The notes: generated by a model from the letters alone, not told the origin. 64,000 bases of DNA from Peromyscus leucopus (GCF_004664715.2 NC_051068.1:14334798-14398797), one strand, 5' to 3'. Shown: positions 34,058 to 45,739, numbered from the stretch's first letter. Numbers and translations are program-made.

Positions 34058-34260
34058 AGACAGTCCCCAATTCCAGATTTTAAAAAGAGACAAAAGGTCT
34101 GAATAGACATTTCTCTAAAGGAGACAAATAGTGAACAGACATATGGAAAGTTGTTCAACATACTTGGCCATCAGGAAAAAAGAAAGAACTGATCCACATG
34201 AGCTATCCTCCCCCACACCACTGGGATGTCTGCTTTCAAAAGCAAGAAAGGTAAATGTCA

Positions 34261-34450
34261 GGGCTGGAGAGATGGTTCAGTGGTTAAAACACACGCTGAT
34301 CTTACAGGGGACCAGAGTTCAGATCCCCACACCCACGTCAGGGAATGTGACCTTGCTGTTCCCCAAGGGCACTTGCACTTATGTGTGCACACTGGCATGC
34401 AAACTCATGTACATATAGTTAAAAATAAATAAAAAGTATTTTATAAAAGA
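34261..34450 (+). mobile_element. B2/B3 SINE
   Basis: GGGCTGGAGAGATGGTTCAG at the start, 'accagagttcagatccccac', 'acccacgtcagggaatgtga' and an A-rich tail with AATAAATAAAAAG define a plus-strand copy. Confidence 0.82.
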
Positions 34451-34837
34451 AAGGTAAATGTTGGCTCAAATGTGAGGAAAATACCCATATTTTGTTAGTG
34501 GGATTGCATGTTAATACAGCCTCTATGGGAAATAGTGCAAATTTTCCTCAATAAATGAATAACAGATTATATTAGCTACACACAGCTATCATGTGATCCC
34601 ATAATCCCTCTTCAGGAAACATATTCCAAAGAACTGAAACCAGGATGTTATGAGATATGTGGTAGTATTTCCAAACAGAATTGATATTAATGAACTCTTT
34701 TATTTGATAAATTTATAGTTAATCTTCCAGTCATAATTTCTAATAGGATAAATAGTGAAAGATACAGCCAACATCAGCAAAAGGTTTTTGAGATCCTTGA
34801 AATGCTTTAAAATGGTTTTGAGTTTTCTTTTTATCAA

Positions 34838-34850
34838 ATTCACTTATTTA

Positions 34851-34883
<33 letters not shown>

Positions 34884-35062
34884 TATGCGTGTGTGCTTGT
34901 GTGCTCACATGTAGGTGTGTGCACGCCACACCACCTATATGGAGGTTGGAGGACAATTGTGGGAATCAATTCTATCTTTCTATCATGTGGATTCTCGGAG
35001 CTGAATTCAGGTCATCACCTTGGGCGCAGGACGCTTTACTTACTGAGGCATCCCACTGGCCT
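34838..35062 (-). mobile_element. B3 SINE with (TG)n tail
   Basis: 'ggaggttggaggacaattgt', 'ggattctcggagctgaattc' and 'aggtcatcaccttgggcgca' followed by 'tactgaggcatcccactggc' are the reverse of a B3. The T-rich end carries a TG microsatellite at 34851-34916. The 187-codon frame that runs through 34755-35318 is therefore spurious. Confidence 0.75.
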
Positions 35063-35597
35063 GAGCTGCACAGGTTCTGAAGTGTGCAAAGCGCCGCTGG
35101 GATGGAGTGTTTGGAGACCTCACTTAGAGCCTCTTCTAGGAGCCACCTCCCTTCCACCCTGCTGCACTGGGTCCTCTAATCTAGAGCGTGCCACCCATGG
35201 CTCCTCCCAGGCTCTCCTCTCTCTGCTCAGATCAGTCAGCTGCCACTCATCTCACTACGTTTCCGATGCTGCAGTCATGTGTCTTGATTCTCCGTTGCCT
35301 TCCTTGCTATTTTTCTAACCTGAATGTTTATCAGTGCCCAATATTTTTGTTATGTTTATTAACTGTGGAAACTAATGTATCTCATTAGCACATGTCACAC
35401 ACCCATATTATACACTTTGATCATCTTCAACCCTACACTCCCATATCCCGTTCCTCCCTTCCACGGCTCCCCTTCCTCTACCTCCAAGACCTCCCTCTAT
35501 TTTCATGATTATTGTCACTGTTTTTCATCATTATTATTACAAGCATGCATACATATAAATATATGTGACAAATTGGGTCAATTTAGAGCTCTCTCTC

Positions 35598-35658
35598 TGT
35601 GCGTGCGTGCGCGTGCGTGCGCGTGCGTGCGCGTGCGTGCGCGTGCGTGCGTGCGTGT
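35598..35658. repeat. (GTGCGTGCGC)n-type CpG-rich microsatellite
   Basis: An alternating purine-pyrimidine tract of GTGC/GCGT units, with about a dozen CpG or more in 60 bases, is read directly. Confidence 0.95.
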
Positions 35659-35790
35659 TTGTGTGCTTTTAAAGCTGTCCACTTGGTATTGGATAATCAC
35701 TTAGGGAAGACTGGTTCTCCCTCTCTCAGTAGTCATTTATTGACTATAGCTCTTTACTTGGGTTGAGCCTTGTAAGGTTTCCCTCATCCA

Positions 35791-35955
35791 GCTGGGTGGT
35801 GGTGGTGCACTCCTTTAATCCCAGCACTTGGGAAGCAGAGGCAGGTGGATCTCTGTGAGTTCGAGGCCAGGAAAGGTGCAATGCTATACAGAGAAACCCT
35901 GTCTCAAAAAAACCAAAAAAAAAATAATAATAATAATAATAAAAAAAATAAAATA
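35791..35955 (+). mobile_element. B1 SINE with internal deletion, inserted in L1
   Basis: The head GCTGGGTGGTGGTGGTGCAC is followed by the usual B1 order to 'gagttcgaggccaggaaagg', where the segment from 'agcctgg' to 'gagctcc' seen in other copies is missing (about 25 bases). The tail is (AAT)n-rich. Perfect 13-bp direct repeats TTTCCCTCATCCA flank it at 35778-35790 and 35956-35968. Confidence 0.92.
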
Positions 35956-36389
35956 TTTCCCTCATCCATGTTGGCAAGCAACTGGTGTTGCTATTATTCA
36001 GATCTTGTTTAGGCAACCACACTGTTGAGATTTCATGGGTTCATCTTCCTGTCCTACAGAAGACAGTCTCTCAGCAGACACCCTGGTCTTCTGACACTTA
36101 TAAACATTCTACCTCTTCTTCTACAATGTTCTCTGAGCCTTAGCTATAGGGGTTATATTTTAGATGTATCATTTGGGATTGGGGACTCTAGACCAAGTTG
36201 TTCTCTGCATTTTAACCAATTGTGGATCTCTCTAACATGCTTTTTCTTTGGTGAGGGTGAGAGCTAAACCCATCTGTGAGTGTAAGGGTATTTCAAAGGC
36301 AGTTAGGAAGTACAGTGGTTTAGGAAAGTGGCAATAGGTTCTTTAGGTTCCATGGCCTCACTAGTCATGGGTATTTGACTAGAACTAGA

Positions 36390-36715
36390 AAATATACTGA
36401 GTGAGGTACTCTAGACCCAGAAAGACAAACACCACATGTTCTCTCTTGTTCGTGTTTCCTGGGTCTTATATGTGAATACAGAACCTGAAGTGACTGCAGA
36501 AGCCAGGAAAATAAAAAGAGATGGAAAGGCTCTAGACAGGAGACAGCAGGTCTCAGGCAGTATGAGGGAGGGTGGGAACAATAGGTGTTAATTGGGGAGG
36601 GAGAGGGAACAGGACAAGAGAGGGGAGAAAGAGGGATAAATAGCACTAAGGATGTTTGAAAAGCCACAGGAAATTGTACTATTTTATGTCTACCTACATT
36701 ACATACAACATACAT
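36390..36715 (+). mobile_element. LINE-1 3' end
   Basis: 'actgagtgaggtactctaga' and 'cccagaaagacaaacaccac' are the well-known end-of-ORF2 region. The rest ('gggagggagagggaacagga' and 'aagccacaggaaattgtact') is 3' UTR. It points away from the adjoining minus-strand L1 end, which may reflect one inverted insertion or two events. Confidence 0.6.
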
Positions 36716-36719
36716 ACAT

Positions 36720-37795
36720 GTGTATACATGTATCTGTAATTTCAATGAAGTTGCACAATTAGTGGTGATAATGCTCCCCCAGGGTATAGCCTATCCGACA
36801 GAATCTCCACACATAATCCCCATACAACAAAAGAATGTTCTAGAAAGACATCCTCTTGACTTGGTCAAGGGAATTCAAGAGAGGATCCCAAAACAATACA
36901 GGCCTTTGCAGTTGTCCTTGCTTGTCTCTCAGAAGTTGAAGGTAAGTTCCTATTTCTGAAGATACCATGCGCTTCAAACATAGGAGTTGAAGGAATTGAG
37001 CTGGACCTGACATGGAAGCCTCGTCCCCGAGGACTGGCTCTCTCACAGTGTTGGAGGGAGCTATGCATGATGCCAAGGGAGAAGAGCAGTCAAGAGTCCC
37101 ACCCAGCTTGGATACCTATGACCCACAGCAACGTCCAGTAAGGTAAAATATGCCCTGTCTCGGAATGGTAGCATTTTTTGTTTTGGGGTTAACCCACAGC
37201 TGTCCAATTAAACTTAAGGCCAGCTCACCGAGGGGACTTCATGCCTGGAGCTGTAAGCCCAGCCCTTTACAGTTTCTGTTCTGTCACACCAGGGACAGTC
37301 TGGGAGTAGAGTCTCAGTGTGCCATGTGTTGATTTTAGTGAATGCACAACATGAGGAAGCTGGTGATTGCTGTCTATTTATAACAGGTTATTTAATTTGT
37401 AAAAAACATTAAGCTAAAGATACAGAGTCTCCCAAACACAGAAGTCTTGTTCAACAGGAAGAGAATAATTAGACTAGCTGTTACACATTTTCAACTACGA
37501 TATTTATGTTTTTTCTGTGTTATCCAATCTCTTATAATCAACAACATTCCAGGAATCCTTTGAGAAAGTGATTCTGTTTTTACTAAATAAACAGCTATAT
37601 AATATTGTGCATCCAATTAATTCTAAACCAAAACAGCTTATATTATCCTTGAACTGATAGTTGTATGTGGTTTCTAGTACAAGAACTACTAAAATTCAAA
37701 ACCATTTAATAACAGATTGTAAGTTCTACCAGTGTACCCCTAGATCATGGTGTTTATTGTGTTTTCCATTTATCATAGGTGTAGAGGTATATACT
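36720..37795. other. Unique non-coding stretch
   Basis: No gene or secure repeat recognised. 37380-37740 is AT-rich and repeat-free. Confidence 0.4.
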
Positions 37796-37801
37796 CATAC
37801 A

Positions 37802-38188
37802 TGTAGCTGAAGTTTTCCTGGTCCTGCCCGGTTCCAGCAGTCCTGCAGCCACTTGGACCCAAGTAAACACACAGAGGCTTATATTAATTATAACTGCTCA
37901 GCCATTAGCTCAGGTTAACTATTGACTAGCTCTTACACTTAAATTAACCCATAATTCTTATCTATGTTTAGCCACGTGGCTTGGTACCTTTTCTCAGTTC
38001 TGCCTTCACATCTTGCTTCTTCTGTGTCTGTCTGGAGACTCCTGACTCAGCCTTCCTTTTCCCAGAATTCTCTCTGCTTATCCCACCTATACTATACTTC
38101 CTGCCTGGCTACTGGCCAATCAGCATTTTATTTATCAAGCAAATCAGAGCAACACACATTCACAGCATATAGAAAGACATCCCCATCA
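37802..38188 (-). mobile_element. Solo LTR of a rodent endogenous retrovirus
   Basis: A 387-base element, read on the minus strand as TGATGGGG...CAGCTACA, has the TG...CA edges of an LTR. It is flanked by perfect 6-bp duplications CATACA at 37796-37801 and 38189-38194. Internally the plus strand has 'acccaagtaaacacacagag', 'acttcctgcctggctactgg' and 'ccaatcagcattttatttat', a pattern common to rodent class II (RMER/RLTR-type) LTRs. The reverse-oriented CCAAT box and the 6-bp duplication agree with class II. No viral genes remain. Confidence 0.82.
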
Positions 38189-38369
38189 CATACACACATG
38201 CATTTTGTGTATAAGCTACTTGTGTGTATACATATGTACACACACAGAGAATATGTAGATTTCATATTTAAATATCATCTATCAATGCTTATCTCCTTTG
38301 TCCTCAAACTAAATTTTAAGCTCAACAATAATAAAACAGTAACCACCATCTTACTCATCATTTACTAGA

Positions 38370-38610
38370 TGCTTGGTACTCTCCTGTGAGGCTCACACAT
38401 TACCATGTGGTCTGGTCCTCAGAGTAGTCTTTCTTAGAGTTAGCACAATTATTATACTTCTTTGACAGATGAGAGAAACCAAATCTGAGAGGTTAGGTGA
38501 CCTGCCCAAGGCTGCAGAGGTTACAAGCAGAAGAGTAAGGGTTTGAATGTGGAATCTAACCCTGGAGTTCCCTTTGGCCTACAAGCAGAGACTATGCTCT
38601 TTTTACCTCT
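38370..38610 (-). mobile_element. MIR SINE
   Basis: 'gacagatgagagaaaccaaa', 'gagaggttaggtgacctgcc' and 'caaggctgcagaggttacaa' followed by 'gtttgaatgtggaatctaac' are the reverse of a MIR over most of its length. Confidence 0.75.
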
Positions 38611-40460
38611 TTATCTGCTCTTCATGGTGGCACTTAGAAGAAATCTGGCATCTATACACAGCATCCCCTTCATTCTTGTGCTGACTTACAGGGTCATCAT
38701 CAGTGAGTGTCATCCACCCATTGTGCAGGGCCTTCATCCTGCACTGGGCAGCTTTGCTGACATGCTCACCTTTGTGGTTTGTGACAGAGGGTGCCATTTT
38801 TGGCCATTCTCCTTCTTCGAGTACAAAGTTAACCATACTTTATGGCAAGAATCTTTAGAGATGAATTCCATATAGATGCTTAGTCATTAGTGCTCAGTGC
38901 TGGCGAGGACACCCAGAGCATTAGAGAGCCACAGAATGACAGTTCCTTCCTGCTTCTGCTTTTGGAGGCGTCTGAAAACATTCCATGATTGTTTCTAACA
39001 GCACACATGAAGAGCCTTCTGTGAGGAGAACTTAGGAGCAGATTTTCCTCGATGGTACTCATAAATAATCTTTCCTTTGCCACCTTGGTTTTCTCCCTTA
39101 GATCAGTGTTTGCTAAAGGTCCACACACTTACTGTGCCCCAGGTGATCTGAGGCTGTGCCCCATCCTTGAGCCCCTTCCTCTCATCCTCCTTGTCACTTT
39201 GGTCCCTCAAGTTTCTAGAGGTGTGTATTCTATGGAAGGAACCTACAACCATCACCAGCTGCCCTCAGCCCCTCGCTGGCATTGGAAGACATTGTATCTT
39301 CAGTTATTGGTTTCTTCAGAGCATTAAGTGACACGAGAGAGTCGCCTGTCACAAGCTTCAGAAGTCATTACTTCTGGCTCTCCCCTCCACGAGAGGAGAG
39401 CATGTCATAAAGGGAAAAAAATCAAACAACAAAAAATGGGGTTCAGTTTCTCCAGGATTATCTTTGGATTACTCCTGTAGCCTGTTGTGTCTCATGTTTA
39501 CTGAACCTCATAAGAATGGCATCCAGTTGGTTCACAGCTCTGAAGCGTTGAAGTTGGTTCACCTGTAATAAGCCACAGCCCAAGTGCACAGAACCACACT
39601 GGACCCAGTCCTGGGTGTGCGGTTGATGCACTGGGCTACGACGGTAAGCGTGACAGCCAGCTCCCTGCTCGTGGAAGAATCTGCCCATCTCTGTTCTCTA
39701 CTCTGATGCTGTCCTCCCTCCAGCCTCCCTCCTTTGTAGATATGAATTTGTGTATATGAATTAGTTTTAGAAATATGCTTTATCTGGATATTTAAACCAA
39801 GCATTAAAAATTTCAGAGAATATGAAAAAGCATATATATTTAGAAAGGAGACCCTGAGAGGGTAATATTGAGTAGCAGGGACAGACAGAATGCAGATGAA
39901 GGGACATTTAGTTCGTGAAAGACAATAGAAAGTTATTTCTATTTTTTTTCTAGTTTCAACTTGGTCATAGCTTTCTTTTTGCATTGGATAAGTGTATAAG
40001 AATGTAGTTGATAGTGAAAGCATCTAAGTGAAATACCACAGCTTGACACATTCTAACTTCATAGAAATTCAACCAGACTCTTAGAGTTTGGGTCTAGGAA
40101 ACAAACAGTGGTACCAAGGTGGCATCCTGTGCAATGCCCTAAAGAGGCTTAATCTATATAATTACTATGCATGAATAATCATAATAAAACTCTAGTTTGT
40201 TTAATGCAAGAGATTGTGGTAAGTACACATGTATACATGTGAAATACATGTTGTGGTGCTGAATGACAGATGTTCACTTGGAGCTGATGTCGGAAGAAGT
40301 GGCTATGCTATAGGTCTCTCTTGTCTTTAGATTCCTGGTACCTTTGATGATGGTGGCGATGTTTTCTGGGTTAGCTATGACTGGTTGTACCAATGTTGGA
40401 TGGACCCTTCAAAGTTTATAATTTTATTACCATATAAAACTTTTGAAACTAATGTGGTTT
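38611..40460. other. Unique non-coding stretch
   Basis: No gene, RNA gene or clear transposon was recognised. Frames of 90 to 154 codons on both strands show no domain. Confidence 0.4.
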
Positions 40461-40467
40461 CAAAATA

Positions 40468-40694
40468 TGGGAGCCAGATTTATAGTGCACATATGTAATC
40501 CCTGCAGCAAGAGGCTGAGGCAGGGAATAGAGAGTTCAAGGCTGGTCTAGGGTACACAGTGAGAACACATCTCAGAAAATAACAACTACAAGCAAAGGAA
40601 CAGGTAAAGTTGTGTCTGGGCTATGTGATAAGAACACATCTCAGAAAATAACAACTACAAGCAAAGGGGCGGGCGGGTAAAGTTGTACTTTGTG
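40468..40694 (+). mobile_element. B1-like SINE with duplicated 3' part
   Basis: 'atagtgcacatatgtaatcc', 'agaggctgaggcagggaata' and 'gttcaaggctggtctagggt' are B1-like. The tail region is duplicated: a 37-base stretch at 40562-40598 recurs exactly at 40631-40667, giving a 69-base tandem period. Confidence 0.65.
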
Positions 40695-40699
40695 GCAAA

Positions 40700-41670
40700 A
40701 TACAGCCTCAAGGGGCTTGATCAACAGGAAAGAAAGTCATCTAAGCAGCTCATATTGTAGACAGAAAGTGTACTGCTGCTGTTTATAAAACAGCCGTGTA
40801 ACAGGCATGCAACCACATGAAACACATTTCTTAAAAACCAGCCAACATCAGACCTCGTTTATTCCCATTTAATTACAGAAGTGAATAGCAAAACACTGCT
40901 CCCTAGGGATGAAGTTGTAGTTAAATTAGTGACCTGGAATATTGTTGTAGGGTAAAGTGTCTTTGGGATGTTTCAAAATGCATCAAAAGCTCCCAAAGTA
41001 AAAATTTTAATTGTTTTAATCCTCTAAACATATATTCCAAGTGAATTTTTCCAAAAAGGACTATCTGTCTACCCATGAAAAAGTAGACTTGTTTTCAACC
41101 TTACAGTGATAAAACATTGTAACAAAGGGAGGTCGGAGTCAGCGGGACAGTAGCCACACACTGAGTTACAGCTTACAAAGGCTTTGCCTCTGCATATTGA
41201 CCTGTTTTTGAAATCACTAACAGGCAGATCTGGTTGCAATACAGATTTGTAGACTACACACATTTATGCTTTCTAGAAGAAAGCACAAAATGAAGTTTCA
41301 TTGATGTAAGCGACAAATGTTGAACAAATATTTGTCTTTCATTTTTAATGTGAACATCATGGTGACTTGTGCAATAAACAATATTTTAAATACCATAATT
41401 AAATTTATTCATTAATATGTTAATGGCGACGTAAATCAGAGTTTAGCTGCTGCTGTTTGGTAGAGGAACTGGTGCAGCCTTTTCATGATGGGAAGTCATT
41501 TGCTGAACAGTGCTCTGGAATAAGATGAGGAGCCAATGCCAATGGGATTTTATTTAATGTCTATGTCCTTTGAGTTTTAGAACTGGAAACTCAAAGGAAG
41601 ACCCTTGTACTGCCTAGTACAGTTTGATCTTCAGCCTCTGCTCCAGTGACCCCCTTTCCATTTTGAAAAG
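40700..41670. other. Unique AT-rich stretch, possible conserved block
   Basis: No repeat or gene recognised. 41330-41560 has AATAAACAATATT, TAATTAAATTTATTCATTAATATG and a (CTG)n-like GCTGCTGCTG, with no transposon trace. It is a weak conserved-element candidate. Confidence 0.35.
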
Positions 41671-41675
41671 GATGA

Positions 41676-41910
41676 TTGTGTTAATGGCCTGAATCGCATC
41701 CTCTCAAAATACATCACTGAAGATCTTACTCCCCAGTCCCAGCCAGAACCTCTGTGCAGGCTTCCCTGAGATCTTCTGGGGACTGGCCTCAGAACCCCCA
41801 TGAATCTGAAGGTATTCATTTATCTTAGATAAAATGTCTTGTTTGCATAAAAATTACATAAGCCTCCCATGGGATTGCTAAAGCACCTGTAGATTACTCC
41901 CAAAACTTGG
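41676..41910 (+). mobile_element. MaLR-like LTR start plus old DNA-repeat scrap
   Basis: 'gttaatggcctgaatcgcat' followed by 'cttactccccagtcccag' resembles the 5' edge of an MLT/MST-type LTR. 41780-41910 ('gaatctgaaggtattcattt' and 'gcataaaaattacataagcc') resembles an unrelated mammal-wide DNA repeat. Both matches are weak. Confidence 0.3.
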
Positions 41911-42039
41911 GAGTAAATGCCAGGGAAATGTTGGTTCCATTGTGTTGTTGGGAAATAATTATAAAAATGACTCTCTGCATGTTCAGCCTGGATGCTGATG
42001 TTTTTCTCTGAATGCTTTTTGATCTATGTTGGGTTTATG

Positions 42040-42325
42040 TTGGGTTGAATGATGTCTGTGGATCCTGGAGGGCATGGGCTGTCATCACTGGAGGGAGCCT
42101 TTACAGTGGTTATAATGTTTCATTGAGCCCTCACCCAGTATGACCAGTGTCCTTATAACAAAAGGAGACTTAGACACCCTGAAGATGCCAACGGTGTGTG
42201 TGCCCAGTGGAAAGACCAGGTGGTTGTTTGCCTACCATGGCTGAGACCGCAGGAGAGTCTCGTCCTCTTGCTACCTTATCTCAGACAGCTAGCCTTTAGA
42301 GAAGGAGAAAATAAATTCATGTGTA
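42040..42325 (+). mobile_element. MaLR-type LTR fragment
   Basis: 'gaccagtgtccttataacaa', 'aaggagacttagacaccctg' and 'gagaaggagaaaataaattc' follow the second half of the same LTR class as at 5965. Confidence 0.45.
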
Positions 42326-42379
42326 TGGAAGCTCTTGGTAGCCCTAGCAAGCCAATATGGATGGTTACCTAATATTTGT

Positions 42380-42680
42380 TACTAGGTAGCAATATAATAT
42401 TTAGTAGAACATATTTAACCAAATTTGACTGATGTAAAAATGCATACAATTAATCTTTCAGCCATCTGGTTAGTTAAACTGATTAAATTTCACCATGGGC
42501 AGAAAACTTATGACCTGTCAAGGCCAACCAACTTTATATTTAGTCTGCACTAATTAGTTTACCTATCTGCTTAATATTGAACCAAGTTTATTACCTGCAG
42601 TTTCTCCCCAGCGGACCTAATTCTGACTGTTAGGGTCATAAGTTAAATCAAGTTCCTTTCCGATATTTCTCTTCTCTGTT
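42380..42680. promoter_or_regulatory. Candidate conserved non-coding element
   Basis: Repeat-free, AT-rich sequence with many homeodomain-type cores: CAATTAATC at 42447, GTTAGTTAAACTGATTAAAT at 42469, CTAATTAG at 42550 and CTTAATATTG at 42570. Function is inferred from composition only. Confidence 0.33.
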
Positions 42681-43860
42681 GATTTCCACTTTCTCAGGGA
42701 CTCTCCCTTCCCCCATTTCCTCTTATTCTCATGTGCTGTATGGTCAGCGTCTCTCTGGTGACAATATTCTTTTACGATTTAGCAAAATTTTGAAAGCATC
42801 TCCACATAGGATATGCTGCTCACCCCTTCACAAAACCCATTGGCAGCTTTTGGTCTGGTTGAAACTTCTGCTGAGTGAGGACATCGATAGCATTTTGAAA
42901 AAATCCTTGTTATCCTGAGGACCATGGAGCAAAGGATCAAGCCCGCACATGGAGAAGCAGCCTTTCAGGAAGGCTGAGAGAGTGACTCCCTGCAACTACA
43001 GGACCTGTCATCCCCTGAGTCTGCAGACAGAAACAGACTTTCCTCAGATACATTAAAAACTTAAACTTTTTCAAAGTACCCATATATAGTGATCACCTTT
43101 TTAAAGCTGTTTATTTGTTGTTTCATATTTAATTTTAGGGATTCAAGTAACCATGCTATTAATTCAACCTTTTGGTCATTTTTGTTTTGAGACTCATTCC
43201 TTCAAGATCACCTATTCAGCATCTACTGAGTTAATTAAGGGTTAATAGGGCTAATTAAGGACAACATTCTGAAGCCACCTGTGACTGTGTGAATGGCTGA
43301 CAAATCTGCCGAACTCTTGAAATCTTCCACTCACACTGTTTGTGCTCCTTCTACAGCCACCTGAGCATGTGTTTCAGGACAGAAACGTTCTTATTTCTTC
43401 TCTCCACATCTGGCTAGTCTACTGTGCAATGTTCACTGGAACCCCTGGCTGGTGAGATGCCATGTGAGATATTTAAACTGTGATCGCACAGATGCTCAGG
43501 GTGAATTTTCTCAAACTCAGCAATTCCCTACAGGAGGCACAACTTAAAAATAGTGCCCAGCCCTCTGAATGAGGTTTCCTGCTCAAGCTCACTGGCCGAT
43601 GTACTGCATTGTGTGGTGTCACAGGGTCTGAACTCTAGCAACTACTAGAAAGCCTTTTATCAACTGCGATCAAGTTATTCTTAAAACGTGAATGAGGGTT
43701 TTCATCTCATGGTTCATGGGGAACTAAATACTGCAAGTTAGTAAAAGTGTTTGAAGTTTCTCTCATTCTGTGCACAAATATCATCTTTACAGTAACTTCA
43801 GATCTCATCTGAGGAGGTCACGGAGTCTAGGTTTTTTTTTTTCCCCCATTCTAAGCACAA
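42681..43860. other. Unique non-coding stretch
   Basis: No gene recognised. A run of TTAATTAA-type sites lies at 43230-43260 (GAGTTAATTAAGGGTTAATA and GCTAATTAAGG). Confidence 0.4.
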
Positions 43861-43864
43861 TTGT

Positions 43865-44008
43865 TCCAGCAACTACATGCCACATGGAAGCTTGTTAGAA
43901 ATGCAAAGTCTCAGGCCATGTCCAGACCTGCTGAATCTGAAGGAGCATCCAGCGAGATACCAGATGTCTTGTGTGCACTTCGGTGGAGTTCCAGAAACAG
44001 TGGTCTAG
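43865..44008 (+). mobile_element. MER5A-type hAT DNA transposon fragment
   Basis: 'gaagcttgttagaaatgcaa' and 'agtctcaggccatgtccaga' followed by 'cctgctgaatctgaagg' match the MER5A body. 'ccagaaacagtggtctaga' stands where its right end is expected. Confidence 0.6.
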
Positions 44009-45735
44009 ATGGCAGTTCCTAAAAATTTCAAGACAAGCAGCTGCACTCGGGACTTGATGGGTGCTGAAGTGAACCTAACCTGAGGAATTTCAGTTCCAAC
44101 ATTAGATCATGTTCTTTTTCATGTGATTATGTCATTATGTCACTATTTCTGATATAAAAGCAATTCCCTTGCTAATATTAATGTGGCAAAGGAATTAGAC
44201 TGGCTTCCACATGCTGGAAGGATGTGCAGTGCCCTTGCCCTTGCCCAACCTCCTCACAGCCAGCGTGGAGTGTGGCTGGGGGCCTCCGATCAGGATTGCT
44301 TCAGGACAGTCCATTCCCTCATAATCCTGAGGAATGCTGCAGGGGGGCCTCTTTGAAGAGAGACAGGCTCCAGGTAAGCAACCAGGGATTCAGTTCCCTT
44401 CCAGAAGGGGGAACAAAGAAAAAGCCTGAGAGATAGTTGGACACACTCCAGTGAGAATTAGGGGAGAGTCTGTTAGTATAGAAAGGAACCCCTCTCATGT
44501 TGAGAGTGTAAGCAGCCCCCACACAAAGCTCTCTCTATAGCATTAGCTTGGGTCAGAATAATCCAGGAATTTGGAGGTGAGCTGAAGGCCAGAGGCATTT
44601 TGTAACTACAACTTAGGAAGTCAGTATGAATGAGTCCATGTAAGTTTAGATAATATCAAGAGTATCGCCAACATAAATGCCAGGATCGGTAAGAGATGCT
44701 GGAGCAGCAACAAAAACAGTACAAAATCTTTGTTTGAACGATTTGTACGTGGTACATATGTATTACCTTTTCATTCTAAAGTTCACCCACTCACTGGGCT
44801 ACTTTTAAAAATAATTGTACTAGTTCTTGGTGAGTTCCAAACAGTGTGTTTTGGTCACATTTACCCCCCCCCCAACTCTTCTTAGATCTGTCCCTTTCCT
44901 GCCCACCAAACTTTGTATCCTGTTGTTTTTTAAACCCACGAAGACCAATTTGGGATGCTTAAATATTCTTGGGTGTGTGATCTTACACTGGACAGTAGTA
45001 GACTCAACAGGACTCCCAGAAAAAAGAAATTCTCCATCTCAGAGCAGCTAACACTTGTCAATAGTGCCATGGTTAGGGGCGGGATCACCTGCCCAACTTC
45101 TCTCCATGCTGGTGTTTAGTTTAGCTAGGGCTTGCACAGAATTTGTGCACGCCTCCTAACGGCTGTGAGGTCACATATGCAGCTGTCCTGCTGTGTCCAA
45201 AAGACAGTTTCTTTGTGCTCATCTACTGCCTCTGGTTCCTATACTCTTTATGTCCCCAGTTCTGCAATGATCCCCGAGCCTTGGAAGGGGCGTGTGCTGT
45301 ATAAGTTCACTTTAGGCTGGACATCCTGTAGTCTTTCACTTCTGCACCTTGGGCTGTTGTGGATCTATGCTGCAAACGAGCTCCAGTGGTCCACACTCAA
45401 GAACAAGTTCAATGTAGGACATAATAAAGAGACTGAGAAGAACACAGTAAATATTTGATTGCTAAGTGCAGGTCGACAAAGTTTATATGTCATTGAAGTT
45501 GATGCCTCCAATTGTATTACTGTTTTGAAAGGCATTTTCTTGCCTTCAACTCATTTCCCAAGGTGTACAATGGCAGATTTGATCCTGGCCCTCAAAGAGA
45601 GGATGCAAATTTGATGTGTGATAAATCTCTGTTTTGACTCAAAATGAGCCCAACACAGCCCTTTTAAATGTGTATTTAAAAAAATGTATGTATTTGCAGA
45701 GAGACTGCTCTTGCAAGACAGAATTCTGGTGGGAC
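44009..45735. other. Unique non-coding stretch
   Basis: No gene or secure repeat. A C10 run lies near 44864-44873. Confidence 0.4.
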
Positions 45736-45739
45736 ACCC

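Larger units (their letters stand above)
35395..36385 (-). mobile_element. LINE-1 3' UTR, Lx-type, split by a B1
   Basis: 'caaattgggtcaatttagag', 'gtccacttggtattggataa', 'agatcttgtttaggcaacca', 'gttgagatttcatgggttca', 'ttctctgagccttagctata' and 'catggcctcactagtcatgg' are the reverse of the Lx 3' UTR also seen at 1-1905. A microsatellite (35598-35658) and a B1 (35791-35955) sit inside it. No ORF is left. Confidence 0.62.

Noticed and set aside
34755..35318. 187-codon plus-strand open frame
   Set aside because: It runs through a TG microsatellite and a minus-strand B3 SINE; the cysteine/valine repeat and the rest are translations of repeats.
37802..38188. Intact endogenous retrovirus
   Set aside because: Only one LTR is present, with target duplications on both sides and no internal genes.
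42040..42325. Short exon ending in AATAAA
   Set aside because: The polyadenylation-like signal lies at the usual place of a MaLR LTR.
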